A program made the position numbers and the translations under genes. Below, piece by piece: positions 8,440 through 17,093 of a stretch of DNA of 64,000 nt. A model generated the notes under the pieces. The model saw nothing but the letters and a program-made list of their open reading frames with translations, was not told the origin of the DNA and did no database searches. The stretch's first letter is position 1. Each line of letters opens with the position of its first letter. Source of the stretch: Streptomyces sp. V2I9 (GTDB taxonomy: Bacteria; Actinomycetota; Actinomycetes; Streptomycetales; Streptomycetaceae); contig NZ_JAUSZJ010000002.1 of assembly GCF_030817475.1 (NCBI RefSeq), positions 434,001 through 498,000 on the forward strand, given 5' to 3'.

Positions 8440-11385
8440 ATGCCGCTGCTGGAGCCCGATCCGAAAGCCCTGCGTCCAGGAACACCTCGGGAGCCCGCCC
8501 CCGACCGGGTCACCGACCGCAGCGTCGGCGGCACCCCCGAGCCGCTGCGGAGCGAGCTGACGGCCCTGCTCGGGGCGGACAAGGTGCTCTGGAAGATCTC
8601 CGACCTCGTGCGGTACGCGTCCGACGCCAGCCCTTACCGCTTCCTCCCGCGGGTCGTGCTGCTCCCCGAGGACCTCGACGACGTCTCCGCGGTCCTCTCG
8701 TACGCCCACGGCAAGGGCCGTGACGTGGTTTTCCGGGCCGCGGGCACCAGCCTCAACGGCCAGGCGCAGGGGGAGGACATCCTCGTCGACGTCCGCCGTC
8801 ACTGGACCGGGATCGACGTGCTGGACGACGGGGCGCGGGCCCGCATCCGGCCGGGCACGACGGTCCTTCGGGCCAACACCGCCCTCGCCCGGTACGGCAG
8901 GCTGCTCGGCCCCGACCCGGCCAGCGCCATCGCCTGCACCGTCGGCGGGGTCGTCGCCAACAACGCCTCCGGCATGACGGCCGGCACCACCCGCAACTCC
9001 TACCGGACGCTCGCCTCGCTCACCTTCGTACTGCCGAGCGGCACCGTCGTCGACACCGCCGACCCCGCCGCCGACGGGGAGCTGGCCCGCGCCGAGCCGG
9101 AGCTGTGCGCGGCGCTGATGGAGGTGAAGGCGGAGATCGAGGCGGACCCGGAGCTGACCGCCCGTATCCGCGCCAAGTACACGATCAAGAACACCAACGG
9201 CTACCGCCTGGACGCCTTCCTCGACGGGGCGACGCCGGTGCAGATCCTGCGGGGGCTGATGGTCGGCTCCGAGGGCACCTTCGGCTTCATCGCCGAGACG
9301 GTCTTCGACACCCTGCCGCTGGAGCGGCGGGTCTCCAGCGCCCTGCTGTTCTTCCCCTGCCTCACCGCCGCGGCGGGCGCCGTGCCCCGATTCAACGAGG
9401 CGGGGGCCATCGCGGTGGAGCTGATGGACGGCAACACCCTGCGCGCCTCCGTCAGCGTGCCGGGCGTTCCGGCGGACTGGGCGGCGCTGCCGCGGGAGAC
9501 TGCCGCGCTGCTGGTGGAGTTCCGAGCGGCCGACGAGGCGGGCCAGGAGGCGCACGAGCGGAACGCCGAAGCGGTCGTGGCCGGTCTGGACCTGGTCCGC
9601 CCGGCCGCGTCGGTGACCAACGCGTTCACGCGGGACGCCGGGACGATCGCCGGGTACTGGAAGGCCCGCAAGGCGTTCGTCACGGCGGTCGGCGGATCCC
9701 GGCCCTCGGGCACCACGCTGATCACGGAGGACTTCGCGGTGCCGCCCGCCCGGCTGGCGGACGCCTGCGAGGCGCTCCTGGAGCTCCAGTCGCGCCACGG
9801 TTTCGACGCCGCCGTGGCCGGTCACGCCGCGCACGGCAACCTCCACTTCCTGCTGGCGTTCGACGCGGCGAAGCCGGACGACGTGGCGCGGTACGACGCG
9901 TTCATGCAGGACTTCTGCGCAATGGTGGTGGACCGGTTCGACGGGTCGCTCAAGGCGGAGCACGCCACCGGCCGCAACATCGCGCCGTTCCTGGAGCGGG
10001 AGTGGGGGACGCGCGCCACCGAACTGATGTGGCGGACGAAGCAGGTCATCGATCCGGCCGGGGTGCTCGCGCCGCGCATCGTCCTGGACCGGGACCCGCG
10101 GGCCCATCTGCGGGGACTCAAGACCATCCCGAAGGTGGAAGCGGTCGCCGACCCGTGCATCGAGTGCGGCTTCTGCGAACCGACCTGCCCCAGCAAGGAC
10201 CTGACGACGACTCCGCGCCAACGGATCGTTCTGCGGCGGGAGATGATGCGTCAGGCCGACGGGTCGCCGGTGGAGTCCGGCCTGCTGGACGCGTACGGCT
10301 ACGACGCCGTGGAGACCTGCGCCGGGGACTCCACCTGCAAGCTCGCCTGCCCGGTCGGCATCGACACCGGGGCGATGATGAAGGGCTTCCGGCACCGCGG
10401 GCACTCCCGGCGCGAGGAGCGGCTCGCCGCGCTGGCCGCACGGAACTTCCGCGCGGTGGAGACGTCCGCGCGGCTCGCCGTCGGCATCGCCGACGGGCTC
10501 GGGAAGCGGGTGGGCGACGCCCCGCTCCAGGCGGTGACGCGGCTCGCCCGCAAGGCCGTCCGCCCCGATCTCGTACCGGAGTGGCTGCCGCAGATCCCCG
10601 GTGCGGCGGCCCGGCGGCTGCCGCCCACCTCTCCGGCCGGAGCGAGCGCGGTCTACTACCCGGCCTGCGTCAACCGCATCTTCGCCGGTCCGGACGACGG
10701 CTTCGGCCTCTCCCTGGCGGAGGCGGTGGTCACCGTGTCCGCGCGGGCGGGAAAGCCGGTGTGGATCCCCCGGGACGTCGCGGGGACGTGCTGCGCGACG
10801 ATCTGGCATTCCAAGGGGTACGACGCCGGCAACAGGGTCATGGCGAACCGCATCGTGGAGGCCGCCTGGGGCTGGACGGCGGGAGGGAAGCTGCCGCTGG
10901 TCGTGGACGCGTCCTCGTGCACGCTCGGCATCGCCGACGAGGTGGTGCCCTACCTCACCGAGGACAACAAGGCGCTGCACCGTGAACTGACCGTCGTGGA
11001 CTCGCTGGTGTGGGCGGCGGACGAGCTGCTGCCGAAGCTGACGGTGTTCCGGACCGCCGCGTCCGCCGTCGTCCACCCGACGTGCTCGATGGAACACCTG
11101 GGCGACGTCGGGAAGTTGCGGACGGTGGCCGAGGCGTGCGCGGACGAGGTGGTGGTTCCGGACGATGCCGGGTGCTGCGCCTTCGCGGGCGACCGGGGCA
11201 TGCTGCACAAGGAGCTGACCGACTCGGCGACCTCCGATGAGGCGGCCGAGGTGGGCCGCCGACCCTACGACGCCTATCTGTCGGCGAACCGGATGTGCGA
11301 GATCGGCATGGAACGGGCCACCGGCCGTCCCTACCGCTCGGCCCTGATCGAACTGGAGCACGCCACCCGGCCGACCCTCGGGTGA
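8440..11385 (+). CDS. FAD-linked / Fe-S oxidoreductase (D-lactate/2-hydroxyacid dehydrogenase type)
   Basis: A 981-residue fusion that oxidises a 2-hydroxyacid such as D-lactate or glycolate and passes electrons through iron-sulfur clusters, probably to the quinone pool. The N-terminal half is a PCMH-type FAD domain (GTSLNGQAQG near residue 103) followed by the FAD-oxidase C-terminal domain. A ferredoxin-like segment carries CIECGFCEPTCP near 572 and CAGDSTCKLACPVG near 626. The C-terminal part has two CCG-type cysteine pairs (CCATIW near 783, CCAFAGDRG near 911), as in LutA/GlpC. This matches the large Dld-II-like fusions of actinobacteria. The exact substrate is not determinable here. Confidence 0.9.
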   Translation: MPLLEPDPKALRPGTPREPAPDRVTDRSVGGTPEPLRSELTALLGADKVLWKISDLVRYASDASPYRFLPRVVLLPEDLDDVSAVLSYAHGKGRDVVFRAAGTSLNGQAQGEDILVDVRRHWTGIDVLDDGARARIRPGTTVLRANTALARYGRLLGPDPASAIACTVGGVVANNASGMTAGTTRNSYRTLASLTFVLPSGTVVDTADPAADGELARAEPELCAALMEVKAEIEADPELTARIRAKYTIKNTNGYRLDAFLDGATPVQILRGLMVGSEGTFGFIAETVFDTLPLERRVSSALLFFPCLTAAAGAVPRFNEAGAIAVELMDGNTLRASVSVPGVPADWAALPRETAALLVEFRAADEAGQEAHERNAEAVVAGLDLVRPAASVTNAFTRDAGTIAGYWKARKAFVTAVGGSRPSGTTLITEDFAVPPARLADACEALLELQSRHGFDAAVAGHAAHGNLHFLLAFDAAKPDDVARYDAFMQDFCAMVVDRFDGSLKAEHATGRNIAPFLEREWGTRATELMWRTKQVIDPAGVLAPRIVLDRDPRAHLRGLKTIPKVEAVADPCIECGFCEPTCPSKDLTTTPRQRIVLRREMMRQADGSPVESGLLDAYGYDAVETCAGDSTCKLACPVGIDTGAMMKGFRHRGHSRREERLAALAARNFRAVETSARLAVGIADGLGKRVGDAPLQAVTRLARKAVRPDLVPEWLPQIPGAAARRLPPTSPAGASAVYYPACVNRIFAGPDDGFGLSLAEAVVTVSARAGKPVWIPRDVAGTCCATIWHSKGYDAGNRVMANRIVEAAWGWTAGGKLPLVVDASSCTLGIADEVVPYLTEDNKALHRELTVVDSLVWAADELLPKLTVFRTAASAVVHPTCSMEHLGDVGKLRTVAEACADEVVVPDDAGCCAFAGDRGMLHKELTDSATSDEAAEVGRRPYDAYLSANRMCEIGMERATGRPYRSALIELEHATRPTLG

Positions 11386-11440
11386 TCCCCTGACCGCAGC
11401 CGCCGACGCCCCGCCGGCGTGCGCAGATGAGCACCGAACG

Positions 11441-11467
11441 GCCCCGATCGGTTGAACCGGTCGGGGC
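11441..11467 (+). terminator. hairpin after the dehydrogenase gene
   Basis: A 12-bp stem (11441-11452 with 11456-11467, one G-T pair) and tight loop followed by TTT, about 55 bases past the dehydrogenase stop. Confidence 0.6.
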
Positions 11468-11645
11468 TTTCGGCATGCCGCGAGGAAAGTCCAAGGTTTG
11501 GTCAAGAGAGTCCAAATCGCTCCCTTGCGCACCATCAGCCTCAGCCTCCAGGGTCCTTACCGAGACCCGGTCCCCCCGCCTTCGGCCGTACGGGGACCGG
11601 ACGCGCTCGCGCACGTCTGAACCCCCAACCCCACCTGGAGGCTCG

Positions 11646-13130
11646 ATGAACGACGACGCCCGGCCCGCACCGGAACCGCAGGACATACCCCCGCACAGCG
11701 GCCCGACCGACGAGGCGAAGCGGCAGGATCCCAGCCGCCGTTCGGTGTTGTGGACCACGGCGGGCGTGGCCGGGGCCGGGCTCGGCCTCGGCGCACTGGG
11801 GACGGGCACCGCGTCGGCGGCCGGACCGACCGCCCCGGAGGCGGTGTCCGCCGCGGAGGCGGCCGCCGCCGCTCCCGCCCGGCAGGGCCGCACGATGGCG
11901 GGCGTCCGCTTCGACGGGCGGTCCACGGTCCGGGTCGGCATCGTGGGCCTCGGCAACCGGGGCGGCAGCATGATCGACCTGTTCCTCGCCGTTCCGGGCG
12001 TCCAGGTGAAGGCGGTCTGCGACCCGGTCCGGGACAAGGCGGAGAGGGCCGCCGCGAAGGTGACGGCCGCCGGGCAGCCCGCGCCCACCGTCTATGCCAA
12101 CGGCGAGGACGACTACGAGAACCTCTGCGAGCGCGGGGACCTCGACTTCGTCTATGTGGCGACCCCCTGGGAGCTCCACTTCCCGATGGCGAGGACGGCG
12201 ATGCTGAACGGCAAGCACGTCGGCGTCGAGTGCCCGATCGCGATGCGCCTGGAAGAGCTCTGGGAGCTGGTGGACCTCTCCGAACGCACCCGCCGGCACT
12301 GCATGCAGCTGGAGAACTGCTGTTACGGCAGGAATGAGATGCGGGTGCTGCGCATGGCGCACGCGGGTCTCTTCGGCGATCTGCTGCACGGGGCGGGGGC
12401 GTACAACCACGATCTTCGGGAGCTGATGTTCGACCCCGACTACTACGAGGGGCCCTGGCGGCGGATGTGGCACACCCGGCTGCGCGGCGACCTCTACCCC
12501 AACCACGGGTTCGGGCCCGTCGCCAACTACATGGACGTCAACCGGGGCGACCGGGCCGTGAGCATCACCAGCGTCGGCACGCCCGCCCTGGGGCTCGCCG
12601 CGTACCGCAAGGAGCACATGCCGCCCGGCGACCCCAGCTGGAAGGAGTCGTACATCGGGGCCGACCGGACGATCAGCCTCGTGCAGACGGCCAAGGGACG
12701 GGTGATCCGGCTGGAGCACGACGTGTCGTCCCCGCACCCCTACTCCCGTATCAACAGCCTCGGCGGCACGCGGGGCGTGTTCGAGGACTATCCGGCGAGG
12801 ATCTATCTGGAACCCACGAACACGAACCACCAGTGGGACGACTTCAAGAAGTACGCCGAGTGGGACCACTGGCTCTGGAAGGAGCACGCGAACCCGCCGG
12901 GCGGGCACGGCGGCATGGACTACATGATGGTCTTCCGGCTGATGCAGTGCATGCGGCTCGGTCTCGTCCCCGACTTCGACGTGTACGACGCGGCGACCTG
13001 GACGGCCCCCGTGCCGCTGAGCCACCTCTCCATCAAGGCCGAGGGAGCGCCGCTGCCGATCCCGGACTTCACCCGCGGCGAGTGGAGGAAGGCCCGCTCC
13101 GGAATGGACTCGGAGAAGCCCGGGGAGTGA
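11646..13130 (+). CDS. Gfo/Idh/MocA oxidoreductase, GH109-type, Tat-exported
   Basis: A 494-residue exported protein. An N-terminal Tat signal (SRRSVL at about residues 30-35, then a long Gly/Ala hydrophobic stretch ending ASAAG) precedes an NAD-binding Rossmann domain ([11 protein letters not shown] near 97). The C-terminal half matches GH109 alpha-N-acetylgalactosaminidases, with [14 protein letters not shown], a [13 protein letters not shown] block and [13 protein letters not shown]109 enzymes use tightly bound NAD in a redox-assisted hydrolysis; the YPNHG His is the usual catalytic candidate. The upstream in-frame region lacks a ribosome site, whereas ATG 11646 has GGAGG seven bases before it. 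Exporting an NAD enzyme by Tat fits a folded cofactor. Confidence 0.88.
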   Translation: MNDDARPAPEPQDIPPHSGPTDEAKRQDPSRRSVLWTTAGVAGAGLGLGALGTGTASAAGPTAPEAVSAAEAAAAAPARQGRTMAGVRFDGRSTVRVGIVGLGNRGGSMIDLFLAVPGVQVKAVCDPVRDKAERAAAKVTAAGQPAPTVYANGEDDYENLCERGDLDFVYVATPWELHFPMARTAMLNGKHVGVECPIAMRLEELWELVDLSERTRRHCMQLENCCYGRNEMRVLRMAHAGLFGDLLHGAGAYNHDLRELMFDPDYYEGPWRRMWHTRLRGDLYPNHGFGPVANYMDVNRGDRAVSITSVGTPALGLAAYRKEHMPPGDPSWKESYIGADRTISLVQTAKGRVIRLEHDVSSPHPYSRINSLGGTRGVFEDYPARIYLEPTNTNHQWDDFKKYAEWDHWLWKEHANPPGGHGGMDYMMVFRLMQCMRLGLVPDFDVYDAATWTAPVPLSHLSIKAEGAPLPIPDFTRGEWRKARSGMDSEKPGE

Positions 13131-13136
13131 CGTCGC

Positions 13137-13170
13137 CGGGGTCCCGCGCCCGGCCGGGCGCGGGACCCCG
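13137..13170 (+). terminator. palindromic terminator
   Basis: A 17-bp perfect palindromic stem with no unpaired centre, immediately after the GH109 stop. Confidence 0.65.
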
Positions 13171-13290
13171 CAGGGGTGTGGAGAGGACCGGAAAACCGGT
13201 TGCCCCGGACCGGGACGAACAGGGAACCTTGCACGTCACCCCGTTCTTCGAGGTCCGCCAGGATCTCCGCTTCACGAGCCCTGGGACGTC

Positions 13291-15237
13291 ATGCAGATTC
13301 GCGACCTTCCGTATTCGGATCCCGGCGACCCCGATGTCCGTTCAGGCCCCCGCTTCCTGTACTGGCTCGGGCGCAACCAGCTCGGAGGCCAGCTGAAGGC
13401 TCTCGCCTGGGGGTTGCTGCACCAGCTGGGCCTCGCCGGTCTCCCGGTCACCGCGGGCCTCGCCGTCCAGGCGGTGGTGGACCGCTCCGGGGCGCGGCTC
13501 GCCCTGGCCGGCGGCCTCATCGTGGCGCTCGGCGTGCTGATCGCCGCCGGCGACACCATGCTGCACCGGACCGCCGTGACCAACTGGATCACCGCCGCCG
13601 CCCGCGTCCAGCAACTCCTCGCCCGCAAGACCGCCGAGCTGGGCTCGGCGCTGACGCGGCGGGTCGCCGCCGGTGAGGTCGTCGCCGTCTCGACCGGCGA
13701 TGTGGAGAAGATCGGCTGGTTCGTCGAGGCGCTCTCCCGCTTCGCCGCCGCCGCCATCGCCCTCGTGGTGATCTGCGTCGGGCTGATCCTCTATCTCCCG
13801 TCCCTCGGTCTGGTGGTGGCACTCGCCATGCCGGTGCTCGCCCTGGCCGTGCTGCCGCTGCTCCCGCGCGCCACCCGGCGCGCCGACGAGCAGCGCGAGA
13901 AGGCGGGCAAGGCCACCGAGCTGGCCTCGGACACCGTCGCCGGGCTGCGCGTGCTGCGCGGGATCGGCGGCGAGGAACTGTTCCTCGGCCGCTACCGCCG
14001 CGCCTCCCAGGAGGTCCGCCGGGCAGCCGTGCGCAGCGCCCGGATGTGGGCGCTGATCTCGGCGGTGCAGGTTCTGCTGCCGGGCGTCCTGCTGATCTCC
14101 CTGGTCTGGTACGGGGCGACGCTCGCGCGGGACGGCCGCATCGACGTCGGCCAGCTCGTCACCGTCTACAGCGCGGCCACGCTGTTGCTGTTCCCGTTGC
14201 GCCACTTCGAGGAGATCGCGATGGCGTACTCCTTCTCACGGCCCTCCGCCCAGCGCGCGGTACGGGTGCTGTCGCTGCGCCGCAGCGACAGGGAGGCCAC
14301 CGTCGAGGGAGTGGCCCCGACGGGCGACCTGTACGACCCGGCGACCGGCCTGATGGCCCCTCGGGGGCAGTTCACCGCCGTCGTCTGCGGTGATCCGGAC
14401 GAGGCGGGACGGCTGGCCGAACGGCTGGGCGGACACGCCGAACCCGCCGGGGACGCTGAGCCGGGGACTGCCGGAGGCGGGTCCGGGGCCGGAGAGGTGA
14501 AGGGGGCCGGGTCCGGGAAGGCCACCGGGTCCGGGAAGGTGAAGGACGCCGGGACCGCGCCCCCGAAGGACGCGGAGAGGGCCCCGTCCGTGCTGCTCGG
14601 GGCGATCGCCCTGGACGACATCCCGCTGGACACCGCGAGGGCCGCCGTACTGGTCCAGGACAAGGACCCGGTGCTGCTGTCCGGCACGCTCCGCGAGCTG
14701 CTGGACGTCCCCTCCTCGGGCCTGGTCACCGCGGACGCGGCGCTGGAGGCCGCCCAGTGCGGTGACGTGCTGGACGCCCTGGCGCAGGCGTCCCCCGACA
14801 ACGAGGGGGACCCGATGCGGACCCGGATCACCGAGCGCGGCCGGTCCCTGTCCGGCGGCCAGCGCCAGCGTCTCGCGCTGGCCCGGTCACTGGTCACCGA
14901 TCCGGAGGCGCTGGTGCTGGACGAGCCGACCTCCGCGGTCGACTCGCACACCGAGGCGCGCGTGGCCGCCGGGATCGCGAAGCTGCGCCGGGGGCGTACG
15001 ACGGTGGCGTTCGCCTCGTCGCCGCTGCTGCTCGACGCCGCCGACCGGGTGGTCCTCGTCCACGAGGGCACCGTGGTCGCCGTGGGCGACCACCGCGGCC
15101 TGCTGCGCACCGAGCCGCGCTACCGGGCGGTCGTCACCCGTGAGACCGAGGAGGAGACGGCCGCCGCGAACGCGGTGGAGGGCCCCGTCGGGGTCCCCGC
15201 CATCACCACCGTCCAGGAAATCGAGGAGAGGGCATGA
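13291..15237 (+). CDS. ABC exporter half with degenerate ATPase (no Walker A)
   Basis: A 648-residue permease-ATPase fusion, first of a two-gene heterodimeric exporter. The membrane domain fills about residues 30-330. Its nucleotide-binding domain keeps an intact signature (LSGGQRQR near 519) and Walker B with catalytic Glu (ALVLDEPTS near 540). Where Walker A should stand (near 363) it reads VVCGDPDEAG, with no GxxGxGKS, and the switch His is replaced (FASSPLLL near 574). A low-complexity Gly/Ser/Lys insert lies at about 395-430. It can therefore supply only the signature half of a competent ATP site. It overlaps the next gene by four bases (ATGA), so the two are translationally coupled. Confidence 0.92.
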   Translation: MQIRDLPYSDPGDPDVRSGPRFLYWLGRNQLGGQLKALAWGLLHQLGLAGLPVTAGLAVQAVVDRSGARLALAGGLIVALGVLIAAGDTMLHRTAVTNWITAAARVQQLLARKTAELGSALTRRVAAGEVVAVSTGDVEKIGWFVEALSRFAAAAIALVVICVGLILYLPSLGLVVALAMPVLALAVLPLLPRATRRADEQREKAGKATELASDTVAGLRVLRGIGGEELFLGRYRRASQEVRRAAVRSARMWALISAVQVLLPGVLLISLVWYGATLARDGRIDVGQLVTVYSAATLLLFPLRHFEEIAMAYSFSRPSAQRAVRVLSLRRSDREATVEGVAPTGDLYDPATGLMAPRGQFTAVVCGDPDEAGRLAERLGGHAEPAGDAEPGTAGGGSGAGEVKGAGSGKATGSGKVKDAGTAPPKDAERAPSVLLGAIALDDIPLDTARAAVLVQDKDPVLLSGTLRELLDVPSSGLVTADAALEAAQCGDVLDALAQASPDNEGDPMRTRITERGRSLSGGQRQRLALARSLVTDPEALVLDEPTSAVDSHTEARVAAGIAKLRRGRTTVAFASSPLLLDAADRVVLVHEGTVVAVGDHRGLLRTEPRYRAVVTRETEEETAAANAVEGPVGVPAITTVQEIEERA

Positions 15238-17015
15238 TCGGCGTCGCACCCCCGGCGTACGACCCCGCGGCCCCGGAGTCGGCGACGACGCTGCCCGTGG
15301 GCACGCCGACGACCGTGCGGAGCTACGTACGGAGTCTGCTGCGCCGCCATCGCAGGGCGTTCACGATTCTGATCGCGGTCAACGCGGTGGCGGTCATCGC
15401 CTCGATCACCGGGCCGTATCTGCTGGGCGGGCTGGTGGAGGACCTCTCGAACGGGGTCGCCGACCTGCGTCTGGAGCGTACGGCGGCGATCTTCGCGGTC
15501 GCGCTGGTGGTCCAGGTCCTGTTCACCCGCTCCATGCGGCTGCGCGGCGCGATGCTGGGCGAGGAGATGCTGGCGGACCTGCGCGAGGACTTCCTCGTAC
15601 GGTCCGTGGGACTGCCGCCCGGGGTTCTGGAGCGGGCCGGGACGGGCGATCTGCTCTCCCGGATCACGACGGACATCGACCGGCTGGCGAACGCTATGCG
15701 CGAGGCCGTGCCGCAGTTGGCGATCGGCGTGGTGTGGGCCGGGCTGCTGCTCGGCGCGCTGACGGTGACCGCTCCCCCGCTGGCGCTGGCCGTGCTGATC
15801 TCGCTGCCGGTGCTGATCGTGGGCTGCCGCTGGTACTTCCGCCGGGCTCCTTCGGCGTACCGCTCGGAGGCGGCCGGTTACGCCGCCGTGGCCGCGATGC
15901 TCGCGGAGACGGTGGACGCCGGGCGGACCGTGGAGGCACACCGCCTCGGCGCCCGCCGGGTGGCGCTGTCGGACCGGCGCATCACCGAATGGACGGCCTG
16001 GGAGCGGTACACGCTGTTCCTGCGCTCGGTGCTGTTCCCCGTCATCAACGCGACGTACGTGACGATCCTCGGCGCGGTCCTGCTGCTCGGCGGCTGGTTC
16101 GTGCTGGAGGGGTGGATCACGGTCGGGCAGTTGACGACGGGTGCGCTGCTGGCCCAGATGATGGTCGATCCGATCGGTCTGATCCTGCGCTGGTACGACG
16201 AACTCCAGGTCGCCCAGGTGTCGCTGGCCCGGCTGGTCGGCGTCCGGGAGATCGAGCCGGACGCGGGCGACGCCGAGGTCGGTCCGGTGGGCCGGGACGT
16301 GCGGGCGGACGAGGTCCGCTTCGGGTACCGGGAGGGCGTCGACGTCCTGCACCGGGTGTCGCTGGACGTGGCTCCGGGCACCCGGCTCGCCCTGGTGGGC
16401 CCCTCCGGCGCGGGCAAGTCCACGCTGGGGCGGCTGCTGGCGGGGATCTACGCGCCGCGCACCGGTGCGGTGACGCTCGGCGGGGCGGAGTTGTCGCGGA
16501 TGACGGCGGAGCGGGTCCGGGAGCATGTGGCCCTGGTCAACCAGGAGCACCACGTCTTCGTCGGCACGCTGCGGGACAATCTGCTGCTGGCCCGGAACGG
16601 GGCCGGGGACGCGGAGCTGTGGGCGTCGCTCGCGGCGGTGGACGCGGACGGCTGGGCGCGTGCCCTGGAGAAGGAGCTGGACACCGAGGTCGGCTCGGGC
16701 GGGTTCGCGCTCACTCCGGCACAGGCGCAGCAGATCGCACTGGCCCGCCTCGTGCTGGCCGATCCGCACACGCTGGTCCTGGACGAGGCGACCTCGCTGC
16801 TGGACCCGCGGGCCGCCCGTCACCTGGAGCGTTCGCTGGCGCGGGTGCTGGAGGGCCGTACGGTCGTGGCGATCGCGCACCGCCTGCACACCGCGCACGA
16901 CGCGGATGTGATCGCGGTGGTGGAGGACGGCCGGATCAGCGAACTGGGCAGCCATGACGAGCTGGTGGCGGCGGACGGCGCGTACGCGTCCCTGTGGCGG
17001 TCCTGGCACGGGTGA
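15234..17015 (+). CDS. ABC exporter half with intact Walker A, degenerate signature
   Basis: A 593-residue permease-ATPase fusion, partner of the preceding gene. The membrane domain spans about residues 40-320. The ATPase domain has canonical Walker A GPSGAGKST near 388, Walker B TLVLDEATS near 513 and switch His IAHRLHT near 546. The LSGGQ signature is altered to LTPAQAQQ near 492. Paired with the upstream subunit, its Walker A meets the other chain's intact LSGGQ to form one working site, while the second site is degenerate on both faces. The split of defects shows an obligate heterodimer, like TM287/288 or BmrCD but more extreme. The substrate is unknown. Confidence 0.93.
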   Translation: MIGVAPPAYDPAAPESATTLPVGTPTTVRSYVRSLLRRHRRAFTILIAVNAVAVIASITGPYLLGGLVEDLSNGVADLRLERTAAIFAVALVVQVLFTRSMRLRGAMLGEEMLADLREDFLVRSVGLPPGVLERAGTGDLLSRITTDIDRLANAMREAVPQLAIGVVWAGLLLGALTVTAPPLALAVLISLPVLIVGCRWYFRRAPSAYRSEAAGYAAVAAMLAETVDAGRTVEAHRLGARRVALSDRRITEWTAWERYTLFLRSVLFPVINATYVTILGAVLLLGGWFVLEGWITVGQLTTGALLAQMMVDPIGLILRWYDELQVAQVSLARLVGVREIEPDAGDAEVGPVGRDVRADEVRFGYREGVDVLHRVSLDVAPGTRLALVGPSGAGKSTLGRLLAGIYAPRTGAVTLGGAELSRMTAERVREHVALVNQEHHVFVGTLRDNLLLARNGAGDAELWASLAAVDADGWARALEKELDTEVGSGGFALTPAQAQQIALARLVLADPHTLVLDEATSLLDPRAARHLERSLARVLEGRTVVAIAHRLHTAHDADVIAVVEDGRISELGSHDELVAADGAYASLWRSWHG

Positions 17016-17024
17016 CGCGCCGGA

Positions 17025-17054
17025 CGGACGGCCCGGAGGCGATCGGGCCGTCCG
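17025..17054. terminator. hairpin between convergent genes
   Basis: Perfect 11-bp stem (17025-17035 with 17044-17054) and eight-base loop, between the ABC pair and the convergent spermidine-synthase-like gene. Confidence 0.6.
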
Positions 17055-17093
17055 GGGTCACCGGACCGACCGGGCCCACCGCGCCGCACGCGT

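Noticed and set aside
8233..11535. 1100-codon open frame antisense to the FAD/Fe-S dehydrogenase
   Set aside because: The plus strand carries an obvious multi-domain enzyme with cluster Cys motifs. The antisense frame is an effect of high third-position GC and has Arg/Pro/Gly-rich, motif-free sequence.
13291..17015. Siderophore or antibiotic gene cluster around the ABC pair
   Set aside because: No synthetase, oxygenase or resistance genes flank the pair, so the exporter stands alone.
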